Shown in pieces: positions 24,138-33,180 of a stretch of DNA of 64,000 bases. Positions within the stretch are counted from its first letter, which is position 1; every line of letters begins with the position of its first letter. This stretch comes from Streptomyces fildesensis (GTDB taxonomy: Bacteria; Actinomycetota; Actinomycetes; Streptomycetales; Streptomycetaceae): contig NZ_JAAIKO010000018.1 of the NCBI RefSeq assembly GCF_016107395.1, forward strand, positions 62,001 through 126,000. Direction: 5' to 3'. Under the pieces are notes generated by a model. That model did not search any database, was not told the DNA's origin, and saw nothing but the letters and a program-made list of their open reading frames with translations. The position numbers and the translations under genes were made by a program.

Positions 24138-25359
24138 CCCAGGTGCGCAGACCGCGCACCGCGCGCGCGGTGGCCAGCGAATCGGCGGTCTCGACGTACA
24201 TGTCGTCGTGGTAGACCGCCGCCGCCACCGGTACCTCGTTCCGGGCCAGTTGAGCCAGGTCGTACAGGTCCGGCCAGCCCTCGCGCAGCGCCAGCCGGTT
24301 CGCCGCGTCGCGGAGCGGGACGAGTGCTGGGTCGCCGGTGAACATCCAGGGGTAGATCATCTCGCCGGTGAACAGCACCGGGCCCTCGCCCGCCAGCGCC
24401 TTGTCCACATCGAACTGGGGGAACTCCAGATGCGCGGCCTGCGCTGCCCAGCCGGTGCCCGCGGCGGACACTGAGCGCTGTCCGTAGATCGACTCGTGGA
24501 GCACGGCGTACAGCGGATTGGCCGCGAACGACAGATGACCCTGCGCCTCGGTCAGGAAGCCGTCCGAGAGCACCGGGCCGTCGGTGCCGGGCAGGAAGGC
24601 GTCCTCCAACAGATAGTGCAGGGTGTGCGAGCCGGTACCCGTGCCGAGCATCAGACCCAGCGACTGGAACGCCTCCGCGGTGAACCGGCCGCCGTCCGGC
24701 AGCGTCACGTCGTGGTCGCGCAGATGACGGGCGACGGAGCGCGCGGTCTCCACGTCCCCGGGATAGCGGTCGTAGTGCTCGGTGTTCTTGCGCTCCACCC
24801 GGGGGAACGCCGAGCGGTAGACGTCGCGGGCGCTGCTGCGCAGCCCCGGCAGGCCGCCGGTGACGAACACCTCCCGCAGACCGTCGGGGGCCAGCGACAG
24901 ATAGGTCAGCGCGCAGAAGCCGCCGAAGCTCTGCCCCAGCAGGCTCCACCGCCCCTCGGCGCCGAGCAGTTCACGGCGGATCAGTTCGCAGTCCCGCACG
25001 ATGGAGTCGGCCCGGAAGTGCGAGAGATACTCCGCCTGCGCGGTGCCGTCGCCGCGCGCGGGCAGCGTCTGCCGGTTGGCGGGGGTGGACCGGCCGGTGC
25101 CGCGCTGGTCGAGCAGCAGGACCCGGTAGTCGTCCAGGGCCCGGGTCAGCCAGCCGTCCCGGCCGAGCGGGCGCGGGGAGCGTCCGCCGGGACCGCCCTG
25201 CAGGAACAGCAGCCACGGCAGCGGCTCGCCCTCCCGGCCCGCGGCCACGACTTCACGGGCGTACACCTGGATCCGCTCCCCGGTGGGGGCCGCGTGGTCG
25301 AGCGGTACGTCGAAAGCGTGGTCGGTCACAACGGTGCCGGGCTGGCGGTACACGGCCAT
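24049..25359 (-). CDS. Alpha/beta-hydrolase, prolyl aminopeptidase (iminopeptidase) type
   Basis: 436 residues. Removes N-terminal proline from peptides by family analogy (S33). Seen: oxyanion motif LFLQGGPGGRSPRP, LLLDQRGTGRSTP, the nucleophile elbow LLGQSFGGFCALTY and a cap domain. C-terminal His region TWVTDEYEHDGLRVSGG contains the likely catalytic His. Length agrees with actinobacterial iminopeptidases of about 430. ATG 25359 with a GGAAAG-type Shine-Dalgarno sequence. Overlaps the DUF4192 3' end by 89 bp. Confidence 0.9.
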   Translation of the reverse strand: MAVYRQPGTVVTDHAFDVPLDHAAPTGERIQVYAREVVAAGREGEPLPWLLFLQGGPGGRSPRPLGRDGWLTRALDDYRVLLLDQRGTGRSTPANRQTLPARGDGTAQAEYLSHFRADSIVRDCELIRRELLGAEGRWSLLGQSFGGFCALTYLSLAPDGLREVFVTGGLPGLRSSARDVYRSAFPRVERKNTEHYDRYPGDVETARSVARHLRDHDVTLPDGGRFTAEAFQSLGLMLGTGTGSHTLHYLLEDAFLPGTDGPVLSDGFLTEAQGHLSFAANPLYAVLHESIYGQRSVSAAGTGWAAQAAHLEFPQFDVDKALAGEGPVLFTGEMIYPWMFTGDPALVPLRDAANRLALREGWPDLYDLAQLARNEVPVAAAVYHDDMYVETADSLATARAVRGLRTWVTDEYEHDGLRVSGGRVLDRLIRLVRGEL

Positions 25360-25463
25360 GGCGTCTCTTTCCGGTGGTGCGGGCGGATACCGGGGATGCG
25401 CTCCCTGTCCAGGAACGGTAGACGGGCCGTGACCCGGGTGCCCACCCGGCCGTTCACCGGGAT

Positions 25464-27473
25464 GTGAACCCGCCGCCGACCGCCCCGACCGTTCCCGCTC
25501 CCACCGCCCTGACCAGGCCCGCTTCCGGCCCGCAGCCCGTGCACACCTCGGTGATCTGTGTCGCCGCCCCTTCGCTCGTCGTCTCCGCCGAGGACGGACA
25601 GCTGAGAGGGCAGGGGCTCGACGGTTTCTATCAGGAGGGCCGGCGGGTGCTGGCGCGCTGCGAGGTGCGGCTCGCGGGAGCCGAGCCGATCCCCGTGCTG
25701 GGCACGCTGCTCAGCGCGGACCGGGCCCGGTTCGTGGCGGTGGTCAGGACTCCGGGTGACACCGGTCCCGATCCGGCGGTCACGGTGGAACGGCTGCGGG
25801 ACGCCGACGGCACCGAGCGCATCACGGTGCTCAACACCGGGCCGGCCGTGCTCCGGCTGCCGCTCGAAGTGGCGCTGGGCACCGACCTCGCCGAACTCGG
25901 AGCGGCCGCCGCGGGGCGGGCGGGGCCCGATCTGCCGGCCAGCGTCTGTGACGCGGGGCTGCGCTGGTCGCATGCCGGTATCGGCGTCAGGGTCACCGCG
26001 CGGCCGGCCCCCGCCGGGGTGCTGGCTTCGGCCGGTGTGCTGCGCTGGGAGCTGGCGGTGCCGCCCGGCGCCGGGCGGACCATCGAGCTGCGGGTGTCCC
26101 GGGAATCCGCGGCACACGGGTCCGCCGTCTCCGCGCCCGTACGGGGTGACCGGGCGCCCGTGCCCTGGTCCGCTGCGGAGCTGTCCGGCGACGACGCCAG
26201 GGGCGAGGAGCTGCTGCGGGGCAGCCTGGACGGTCTGCGGGCGCTGCTGCTGCGCGACCCCGCGCGGCTCGCCGACGTCCATGTGGCGGCGGGCGCCCCC
26301 TGGCGGATGGGGCTGGCGCCCGCCGACGCGCTGTGGGCGGCCAGGATGCTGCTGCCGCTCGGCACCCGGCTGGCCGCCGGCACCCTGCGCACCCTCGCGC
26401 GGCTCCAGGATCAGGACAGCGGCCGGATCCCGGGTGCGCTGCGGCACGCGGGACCGCATCTGCCGCCCACCTGCTCCGGGGTCGAGGCCACGCTGCTGTT
26501 CGTCACCGTCCTGGCGGAAGCCCGGCGCTGGGGGATGCCGCAGCGGGAGGCCGAGCTGCTGCTGCCCGCGGCCGAGCGCTGTCTCGGCTGGCTGCGCACG
26601 GTCGCGGAGGCGGCGGGCTATGTGCCGGATCCCGCCCCCGGCGGCCCGTTCCGCTGCGAGGTGCAGGCCCACGCCCACCGGGCCGCGCTGCACGGCGCCG
26701 ACCTCCTCGACGCCCACGGCCGCCCCGGAGCCGCCGCGTGGCGCGAGTACGCGGCCGAGCTGCGCGGGCGGTTCCAGGAGGACTTCTGGGTCGACGACCT
26801 CGGCGGCGGCCGGCCCGCCGCGGCGCTCACCCCTGGCGGCAGGCAGGTGATCCATCTCGGCTCGGCCGCGGTCCACCTGCTCGACACCGGACTGCTCGGG
26901 GGCGGCACGCTCGCCGAGGGGCTGCTCGGCAAGGCGCGGACCGGGCAATTGGCGCGGCGGCTCGGAGCCCCGGACCTCGACTCCGGATGGGGTCTGCGGA
27001 CGCTCTCGGCCAGGGCGCCCGGCCACAGTCCGTTCGGCCACCGGGGTGGTGCGGTGCGGGTCCATGAGAGCGCCCTCGCCGTATCGGGGCTGGCCGCCGC
27101 CGGATACGAGAAGGAGGCCGGCGCCCTCCTGCGCGGGGTCCTGGACGCGGCCCGGACCTTCGGACGGCAGCTGCCCGAGATGTACGCGGGCGAACAGCGC
27201 GCCGCCGACCGGACACCGCTGCCGCACCCCACCGCCTGCCGCCCGTCCGCCGTCGCCGCCGCGGGCGCCGTCCATCTGCTGACCTCGCTCGCGGGGGTAC
27301 GCCCCGACGCTCCGGGAGGCGTCGTCGCGGTGCGCCCGATGAGTACCGCCCCGCTGGGCGCGGTGCGCTTCTCGGGGCTGCGGGTGGACGAGCAGCCGTT
27401 CGCGGTGCGGGTCAGCAGGCTCGGCATGGCGATGGTCGAGGAGGCCGCCCCCGCCCTCCAGCTCGGCGCGTGA
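25464..27473 (+). CDS. Glycogen-debranching-type (amylo-alpha-1,6-glucosidase) protein
   Basis: 669 residues. The N-terminal beta domain begins SVICVAAPSLVVSAEDGQLR, typical of the glycogen-debranching N-terminal family, and the remainder is a six-hairpin-like alpha/alpha barrel (GH63/GH15-like), with ALWAARMLLPLGTRLAAGTL, GGPFRCEVQAHAHRAALHGA and LDSGWGLRTLS. Members cleave glucan side chains or trim oligosaccharides; substrate not determinable here. GTG at 25464 is a guess without a good Shine-Dalgarno sequence, so a later start is possible. Divergent from the peptidase gene. Confidence 0.85.
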   Translation: MNPPPTAPTVPAPTALTRPASGPQPVHTSVICVAAPSLVVSAEDGQLRGQGLDGFYQEGRRVLARCEVRLAGAEPIPVLGTLLSADRARFVAVVRTPGDTGPDPAVTVERLRDADGTERITVLNTGPAVLRLPLEVALGTDLAELGAAAAGRAGPDLPASVCDAGLRWSHAGIGVRVTARPAPAGVLASAGVLRWELAVPPGAGRTIELRVSRESAAHGSAVSAPVRGDRAPVPWSAAELSGDDARGEELLRGSLDGLRALLLRDPARLADVHVAAGAPWRMGLAPADALWAARMLLPLGTRLAAGTLRTLARLQDQDSGRIPGALRHAGPHLPPTCSGVEATLLFVTVLAEARRWGMPQREAELLLPAAERCLGWLRTVAEAAGYVPDPAPGGPFRCEVQAHAHRAALHGADLLDAHGRPGAAAWREYAAELRGRFQEDFWVDDLGGGRPAAALTPGGRQVIHLGSAAVHLLDTGLLGGGTLAEGLLGKARTGQLARRLGAPDLDSGWGLRTLSARAPGHSPFGHRGGAVRVHESALAVSGLAAAGYEKEAGALLRGVLDAARTFGRQLPEMYAGEQRAADRTPLPHPTACRPSAVAAAGAVHLLTSLAGVRPDAPGGVVAVRPMSTAPLGAVRFSGLRVDEQPFAVRVSRLGMAMVEEAAPALQLGA

Positions 27474-27476
27474 GCG

Positions 27477-27524
27477 GCGACGCGGCCCGCAGGCGACGCG
27501 GCCCGCAGGCGACGCGGCCCGCAG
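27477..27524. repeat. Three exact 16-bp tandem repeats
   Basis: GCGACGCGGCCCGCAG is repeated three times without a mismatch, with a partial fourth copy at 27525. It begins immediately after the debranching-protein stop. The remainder of the 226-bp gap before the Nudix gene shows no gene. Confidence 0.9.
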
Positions 27525-27671
27525 GCGACCCGGTGCGCCCGTCGGCGTGTCGTCCACGGGCAGCACCCCGGCACCCACGCACCTCCGGCACCCCTGTGGC
27601 CTGTGGGGCGGGCCGTGGCGGGGGAGGCAGGGTGAAACAAGGGCGGGCGCAGGGGGCCATCCTGCTGTTTA

Positions 27672-27693
27672 TCGTCAGGCAGACGACTATGAT
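27672..27693. promoter_or_regulatory. Promoter and possible operator of the NrtR-like gene
   Basis: The -10 TATGAT (27688-27693) is six bases ahead of the ATG. An inverted repeat TCGTC-AGGCA-GACGA (27672-27686) lies just upstream, where an autoregulatory repressor would act. Confidence 0.5.
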
Positions 27694-27699
27694 CGCGCC

Positions 27700-28434
27700 A
27701 TGTCGCCCTACGACCCGTCGGCCTTTCCACCCTTCGCCGTCACCGTCGACCTGGTCGTGCTCACGGTGCGGCACCACGCCCTGTGCGCGCTCGCCGTCCG
27801 CCGGGGCGAGCCGCCCTACCAAGGGCGCTGGGCGCTGCCCGGCGGGTTCGTCAGAGCGGACGAGGACCTGTCCCAGGCCGCGGCACGCGAACTCGCCGAG
27901 GAGACCGGCCTGCGCGCCCAGAGCGGCGCTCATCTCGAACAGCTGGCCACGTACGGCGACCCGCACCGCGACCCCCGGATGCGGGTCGTCAGCGTCGCCC
28001 ATCTCGTCCTGGCGCCCGATCTGCCCGCGCCCCGCGCGGGCGGCGACGCGCGCAGCGCCCGCTGGGCCCCGGTCGGCTCGCTGCTGGAGCAGGACGGCTT
28101 CGACACGGCGGGCGAGGCCGCTCCGCTGGCCTTCGACCACGCGCGGATCCTGGCCGACGGGGTCGAGCGTGCCAGGTCGAAGATCGAGTACTCCTCCCTG
28201 GCAACCGCCTTCTGCCCGCCCGAGTTCACCGTCGGTGAGCTGCGGCGGGTGTACGAGGCGGTGTGGGGGGTGGCCCTCGATCCCCGCAACTTCCACCGCA
28301 AGGTGACGGGCACCGTCGGATTCCTCGTACCGACCGGCGGTACGACGACCCGTCAGGGCGGCCGCCCCGCCCAGCTGTTCCAGGCCGGAGGGGCTGCTCT
28401 GCTCAATCCGCCCATGTTGCGACCAGAGGTCTGA
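27700..28434 (+). CDS. NrtR-like Nudix regulator
   Basis: 244 residues. Nudix box in PGGFVRADEDLSQAAARELAEETGL (about residues 46-70, with REL and EET) followed by a C-terminal winged helix, FCPPEFTVGELRRVYEAVWG and PRNFHRKV, the NrtR arrangement. NrtR proteins bind ADP-ribose and repress NAD-biosynthesis or sugar genes. The canonical REx2EE pattern is kept as RELAEE, so hydrolase activity is possible. Regulated genes are unknown; no NAD genes are adjacent. Leaderless ATG, and a short inverted repeat over the promoter suggests autoregulation. The ABC gene follows 22 bp downstream with its own leaderless start. Confidence 0.88.
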   Translation: MSPYDPSAFPPFAVTVDLVVLTVRHHALCALAVRRGEPPYQGRWALPGGFVRADEDLSQAAARELAEETGLRAQSGAHLEQLATYGDPHRDPRMRVVSVAHLVLAPDLPAPRAGGDARSARWAPVGSLLEQDGFDTAGEAAPLAFDHARILADGVERARSKIEYSSLATAFCPPEFTVGELRRVYEAVWGVALDPRNFHRKVTGTVGFLVPTGGTTTRQGGRPAQLFQAGGAALLNPPMLRPEV

Positions 28435-28456
28435 TTTAGGGCGTTATGGTGCAAGG

Positions 28457-30220
28457 GTGATCCAGGCCATCGGATTGACCAGCATGCCCCGCCGTAACGG
28501 TCCGCCCGCGGTCGACGACCTCACCTTCGAGGTCCGCCCCGGGCAGGTCACCGGCCTGCTCGGCGCGCCGGGCGCGGGGAAATCGACCACGCTGCGCCTG
28601 ATGCTCGAACTCGAGGCGGGCCGCGGCGTCACCCTCTTCAACGGCACCCCCCTGCACGGAGTCCGGCACCCGAGCCGCGAGGTCGGCATCCTCCTCGGCG
28701 ATGTGCCGGGGCACCCCGGCCGCACCGCGCGGAACCATCTCCGTATGCTCACCGCCGCCCTCGGCGTGCCGGCGGAGCGGGCCGACGAAGTCCTCGACGT
28801 CGTCGGCCTCACCGGCCTCGCGGACCAGCGGCTGAGCACCTACTCGCTCGGCATGGACCGGCGGCTCGGCCTCGGCGCGGCGCTCCTCGCCGAACCGCGG
28901 ACCCTCTTCCTGGACGAACCGTCGTTCGGCCTGACACCCCGTGAAGCCGCCTGGGTGCATGCGCTGCTGCGGGCCTACGCGGCCGACGGCGGAGCCGTCC
29001 TGGTCACCGGGCGCGATGCCAAGGCGATGGCCAGGACGTCCGACCGGGTCGTCACGATCGACGGCGGCCGCCTGGTGGCGGACCAGTCCGCCGAGGAGTT
29101 CACCCGCACCCGGCTGCGCCCGCATGTGGCCGTCCACTCCCCGCACGCCCAGCGGCTCGCCGGGGTACTGACCGACGGCGGCGCCGAGATCGCCGCGGCG
29201 ACCGGCAGCCGCCTGGTGATCTACGGCACCACCTCCGCGCACATCGGGGAGATCGCCTACCGGAACGGAATCCTGCTCCACCGGCTGGCCGACGAGGTCG
29301 CCGACCTCGGCCCGGTCGCCCCGCTGAGCCGCGCCGACGGCCGCGAGCCCGCCGCGGCCTCCCCGGCGGACCCGGCCGCGCCGCCCCCGGGGGAACCCGC
29401 CGAGCCCGCCACCCCCGCCCGGATCCCCGCTCGGCCCAGAGCGGCCGTCGCGCCGGCCACCCCCGCTCAGCCGCTCCGGTACGAACTGCGCCGGCTCGGC
29501 GGAATCCGCACCCCGTGGTGGATCGCCGCGCTGTCCCTGCTCGCCTCGGTGGCCGGTGCCCTGGTCCTCTCGCGCACCGGGGAGGCCTCGGCGCTGTCGA
29601 TGATGTCCGGCTGGGTGCGTCAACTTCCGCTGCCCCCCGCCGCGATGGGCGCCGGTCTGCTGGGCGCGCTCGCCTACGGGCAGGAGTTCCGCTTTCCGGC
29701 ACTGGCTCCCGCCCAGGTACCGGTGCCCCGGCGGCTGCGGCTGCTCGTCGCCAAAATGCTGGTGAGCGGTGCGGCCGCACTGCTGATCGCGGCCGCGGCC
29801 GCGGTGCTCGACACCGTCGTGCTCCGCGTGATCCTCGGTCCCGGCGCGGTTCCGCTGCCCACCGACCGGCCCACGCAGGCGGCCGGCTGGGCCGCGCTGG
29901 CCGTCGGCTGCGCCTGGGCCGGGCTGCTGGCCGCCGGACTCTTCCGCACCACCGCGCTGGGTGTGACGGCGGTGCTGGCGGTACCGCTCGTCGTGGCACC
30001 CGCGGTGGGACTGGCGGTCCGCAGCCGCGCGGGAAGCCATCTGATCGACGCGGCAGGGGCGCTGCTCAGCGTCGTCGGCGGCTGGCCCGGAGGCGTCGGC
30101 AGTACCGCGGCCGGCGTCAGCGGGAGGGCCGTCCAACCGGTCGGCTGTGCCTTCGTGTTGTCGCTCACCGTGCTGCTCTGCGCCCACCTCGCAACGGTGT
30201 TGCGGGGTCGCCGACGTTGA
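28457..30220 (+). CDS. ABC transporter ATPase fused to its membrane domain
   Basis: 587 residues. ATPase in the first about 215 residues: Walker A GAPGAGKST, signature YSLGMDRRLGL, Walker B LFLDEPSFGL. The position of the switch histidine reads TGRDAK with no His, which is unusual. A Pro/Ala-rich linker (about 295-340) joins a C-terminal part with about six hydrophobic segments (for example WWIAALSLLASVAGALVL and LLIAAAAAVLDTVVL), like an ABC-2 exporter half. I recall an ABC gene at this spot upstream of whiH in S. coelicolor. GTG start with TATGGT six bases upstream (28445-28450), leaderless. Substrate unknown. Confidence 0.85.
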   Translation: MIQAIGLTSMPRRNGPPAVDDLTFEVRPGQVTGLLGAPGAGKSTTLRLMLELEAGRGVTLFNGTPLHGVRHPSREVGILLGDVPGHPGRTARNHLRMLTAALGVPAERADEVLDVVGLTGLADQRLSTYSLGMDRRLGLGAALLAEPRTLFLDEPSFGLTPREAAWVHALLRAYAADGGAVLVTGRDAKAMARTSDRVVTIDGGRLVADQSAEEFTRTRLRPHVAVHSPHAQRLAGVLTDGGAEIAAATGSRLVIYGTTSAHIGEIAYRNGILLHRLADEVADLGPVAPLSRADGREPAAASPADPAAPPPGEPAEPATPARIPARPRAAVAPATPAQPLRYELRRLGGIRTPWWIAALSLLASVAGALVLSRTGEASALSMMSGWVRQLPLPPAAMGAGLLGALAYGQEFRFPALAPAQVPVPRRLRLLVAKMLVSGAAALLIAAAAAVLDTVVLRVILGPGAVPLPTDRPTQAAGWAALAVGCAWAGLLAAGLFRTTALGVTAVLAVPLVVAPAVGLAVRSRAGSHLIDAAGALLSVVGGWPGGVGSTAAGVSGRAVQPVGCAFVLSLTVLLCAHLATVLRGRRR

Positions 30221-30285
30221 CGCCGCCCAACTCGCGGTCGGATAAACGGAACTGTCTCTCTGGCCTGTCATGCAGGGCGTTTCGT

Positions 30286-30324
30286 TCCGATAAAGCGTCA
30301 ATTATCAGGTGATGAGTGCTCACC
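30286..30324 (+). promoter_or_regulatory. Possible sigma-WhiG promoter and WhiH operator
   Basis: TCCGATAA (30286-30293) resembles the sigma-WhiG -10 element GCCGATAA; the matching TAAA -35 is poor. About 15 bp downstream, GGTGA-TGAGTGC-TCACC (30308-30324) is an inverted repeat. Published work in S. coelicolor says whiH is WhiG-dependent and autoregulated; here the match is only suggestive. Confidence 0.4.
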
Positions 30325-30385
30325 CTTTCGTGTGCTTTTCAGCAAAGCCCTCAAGGCCCGCCGTGGCATCGCCGACAAAGGATGC

Positions 30386-31282
30386 GTGAGTACCCTTGCG
30401 CACACCCTGATGACCACGGCTCGTTCCGCCGACTCCAGCATCGTCGGCCCGGCCGAGCTCGACCGCTACTCGTATGCCGACGCCTCAGGTGTCGACCGCC
30501 CCGGCCTTCCCTCCTGGGACGGCGCCGACTCGGACATGGGCCGCGTCGGCCGCCGGGCCGGCGGCAGTCGTGGCCGCGGGCTGCACGGCCAACTCGTCCA
30601 GCAGCTCGGACAGATGATCGTCTCCGGCGACCTGGGCGCCGACCGGCCGCTCGTCCCGGAGGAGATCGGCCAGCGTTTCGAGGTCTCCCGCACCGTGGTG
30701 CGCGAGTCCCTGCGCGTCCTCGAGGCCAAGGGCCTCGTCAGCGCCAGGCCCAACGTCGGCACCCGGGTCCGCCCGGTCGCCGACTGGAATCTGCTGGACC
30801 CCGACATCATCGAATGGCGGGCCTTCGGCCCGCAGCGTGACGACCAGCGCCGCGAACTGTTCGAGCTGCGCTGGACCATCGAGCCGCTCGCCGCACGGCT
30901 CGCCGCCGGACACGGCCGCGAGGACGTCCAGCAGCGCCTCGCCGACATGGTGGAGATCATGGGGCACGCCGCCGCCCAGGGCGACTCCCTGACGTTCTCC
31001 CGGGCGGACGCGGAGTTCCACTCCCTGCTCCTGCAGGTGGCCGGGAACCGGATGCTCGAGCACCTGGCCGGCATCGTCTCCTCCGCCCTGCACGTGTCGG
31101 GCGGCCCGGTCACCGGCTGCGAGCGGCCCGGAGAGCCCGCCGTGACCCTGCACCGGCGGATCGTCGACGCGCTCGCCTCGGGCGACGGGGTCGGCGCCGA
31201 GGCCACGATGCGCCAGCTCCTCGCCGTGCACACCGAGGTCGCCGCCACCGATCACGTCGTCCCGGCTCCGCGCGAGCACTGA
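30386..31282 (+). CDS. whiH: WhiH, GntR-family sporulation regulator
   Basis: 298 residues. FadR-like GntR regulator: winged helix (LHGQLVQQLGQMIVSG, then PEEIGQRFEVSRTVVRESLR) and an FCD effector domain with DAEFHSLLLQVAGNR and the late ligand His in VTLHRRIVDAL. The long N-terminal extension is Ser-rich. Identification as WhiH rests on this family plus the location directly upstream of hrdB, as in S. coelicolor (SCO5819-SCO5820). WhiH directs septation in aerial hyphae. GTG at 30386 has AAGGA three bases or more ahead (30378-30382); longer starts lie within the promoter. A terminator follows. Confidence 0.9.
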   Translation: MSTLAHTLMTTARSADSSIVGPAELDRYSYADASGVDRPGLPSWDGADSDMGRVGRRAGGSRGRGLHGQLVQQLGQMIVSGDLGADRPLVPEEIGQRFEVSRTVVRESLRVLEAKGLVSARPNVGTRVRPVADWNLLDPDIIEWRAFGPQRDDQRRELFELRWTIEPLAARLAAGHGREDVQQRLADMVEIMGHAAAQGDSLTFSRADAEFHSLLLQVAGNRMLEHLAGIVSSALHVSGGPVTGCERPGEPAVTLHRRIVDALASGDGVGAEATMRQLLAVHTEVAATDHVVPAPREH

Positions 31283-31300
31283 CCGTACGGCCGAACCGCA

Positions 31301-31331
31301 GCCGGCCCCGGACCCACGGTCCGGGGCCGGC
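31301..31331 (+). terminator. whiH terminator
   Basis: Perfect 14-bp stem GCCGGCCCCGGACC (31301-31314) with 31318-31331 and a CAC loop, without a T-tract. Confidence 0.9.
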
Positions 31332-31540
31332 GGCAGCCGATGCGCGAAGAATATCCTGTTATCCGACCGTTACCGTTGGTATGGGGTGTGACTCGGGCCA
31401 CGTGGGCCGGGCGTAACGCTTGGCGAGGCAGCGCGATGACTTAAGAGGTGATGGCCGCACAAGGAATAGCAGCGACAGTTCTGACGCTGTGTTCCTGAGC
31501 GGTTCCACCGAGTCGTTCCCATCGTTCCGAGAGGTTGTTC

Positions 31541-33097
31541 GTGTCGGCCAGCACATCCCGTACGCTCCCGCCGGAGATCGCCGAGTCCGAGTCTCTGATG
31601 GCGCTCATCGAGCGGGGTAAGGCTCAGGGGCAGATCGCCGGCGATGACGTGCGTCGGGCCTTCGAAGCGGACCAGATTCCGGCAACCCAGTGGAAGAACG
31701 TTCTGCGCAGCCTCAACCAGGTCCTCGATGAGGAAGGTGTGACGCTGATGGTCAGTGCCGCTGAGGAGCCCAAGCGCACTCGGAAGAGCGTCGCAGCCAA
31801 GAGCCCGGCGAAGCGCACCGCCACCAAGACGGTCGTCACCAAGGCCACCGTCGCCAAGAAGACCGTCGCCGCCAAGGCCGCCACCGCTCCCGCGGGGGCT
31901 GTGGAGGCCGAGACGGTGGATTCGGTCGACGAATCCGACGCACCCGCCGCGAAGCCGGCGGCCAAGAAGACGGCGGTCAAGAAGGCCGCCGCCAAGAAGA
32001 CGGCGGCCAAGAAGACCGCCGCCAAGAAGACCTCGGGCGACGACGAGGCCGCCGACGGTGAAGAAGCCGACGAGACGACCACGCCCGGCAAGGGTGACGA
32101 GGAGTCGGACAAGCCCGAGTCCGAGAGCTTCGTGCTCTCCGACGACGACGAGGACGACGCTCCCGCCCAGCAGGTCGCGGTGGCCGGGGCCACCGCCGAC
32201 CCGGTCAAGGACTACCTGAAGCAGATCGGCAAGGTTCCGCTGCTCAACGCGGAGCAGGAGGTCGAGCTCGCCAAGCGCATCGAGGCCGGCCTGTTCGCGG
32301 AGGACAAGCTGGCGGCGGCTGACAAGCTCGCTCCCAAGCTCAAGCGCGAGCTGGAGATCATCGCCGAGGACGGCCGCTGGGCCAAGAACCACCTGCTGGA
32401 GGCCAACCTCCGCCTCGTGGTCTCGTTGGCCAAGCGTTACACCGGCCGCGGCATGCTCTTCCTGGACCTGATCCAGGAGGGCAACCTGGGCCTGATCCGT
32501 GCGGTCGAGAAGTTCGACTACACGAAGGGTTTCAAGTTCTCCACGTACGCCACGTGGTGGATCCGCCAGGCGATCACCCGCGCGATGGCCGACCAGGCCC
32601 GCACCATCCGTATCCCGGTGCACATGGTCGAGGTCATCAACAAGCTCGCCCGTGTGCAGCGCCAGATGCTCCAGGACCTGGGCCGCGAGCCCACCCCGGA
32701 GGAGCTGGCCAAGGAACTCGACATGACCCCCGAAAAGGTCATCGAGGTCCAGAAGTACGGCCGTGAGCCGATCTCCCTCCACACCCCGCTGGGTGAGGAC
32801 GGCGACAGCGAGTTCGGAGACCTCATCGAGGACTCCGAGGCGGTCGTGCCGGCCGACGCGGTCAGCTTCACGCTCCTGCAGGAGCAGCTGCACTCGGTGC
32901 TCGACACCCTGTCCGAGCGGGAGGCGGGCGTGGTCTCCATGCGCTTCGGCCTCACGGACGGACAGCCGAAGACGCTCGACGAGATCGGCAAGGTCTACGG
33001 GGTCACGCGCGAGCGGATCCGCCAGATCGAGTCGAAGACGATGTCGAAGCTTCGGCACCCGTCGCGCTCGCAGGTGCTGCGGGACTATCTGGACTGA
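31541..33097 (+). CDS. hrdB: Principal RNA polymerase sigma factor HrdB
   Basis: 518 residues from the GTG at 31541 (GAGAGG six bases upstream). N-terminal region 1.1 homologous to S. coelicolor HrdB (SASTSRTLPPEIAESESL), then Lys/Ala KKTAAKK repeats (about 135-165) and an acidic stretch. Region 1.2 DPVKDYLKQIGKVPLL, region 2 NLRLVVSLAKRYTGRGMLFL and the -10-recognition helix GFKFSTYATWWIRQAITRAM, region 3 and region 4 RERIRQIESKTMSKLRH are complete. It directs RNA polymerase to housekeeping promoters and is essential. Upstream 258 bp hold the whiH terminator and a promoter I could not place; the sigma-R promoter known in S. coelicolor was not found at GGAAT-N18-GTT. Confidence 0.98.
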   Translation: MSASTSRTLPPEIAESESLMALIERGKAQGQIAGDDVRRAFEADQIPATQWKNVLRSLNQVLDEEGVTLMVSAAEEPKRTRKSVAAKSPAKRTATKTVVTKATVAKKTVAAKAATAPAGAVEAETVDSVDESDAPAAKPAAKKTAVKKAAAKKTAAKKTAAKKTSGDDEAADGEEADETTTPGKGDEESDKPESESFVLSDDDEDDAPAQQVAVAGATADPVKDYLKQIGKVPLLNAEQEVELAKRIEAGLFAEDKLAAADKLAPKLKRELEIIAEDGRWAKNHLLEANLRLVVSLAKRYTGRGMLFLDLIQEGNLGLIRAVEKFDYTKGFKFSTYATWWIRQAITRAMADQARTIRIPVHMVEVINKLARVQRQMLQDLGREPTPEELAKELDMTPEKVIEVQKYGREPISLHTPLGEDGDSEFGDLIEDSEAVVPADAVSFTLLQEQLHSVLDTLSEREAGVVSMRFGLTDGQPKTLDEIGKVYGVTRERIRQIESKTMSKLRHPSRSQVLRDYLD

Positions 33098-33180
33098 TCC
33101 TTCCGAATCCAGCGGATGCGGCCTCCGGTCCTATGGATCACTCTGGGTTTCCAGAGGGATCCACAGGGTCAGGAGGCCGT

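Noticed and set aside
31440..31540. Sigma-R promoter of hrdB
   Set aside because: A GGAAT is present but no GTT at the required 18-19 base distance.
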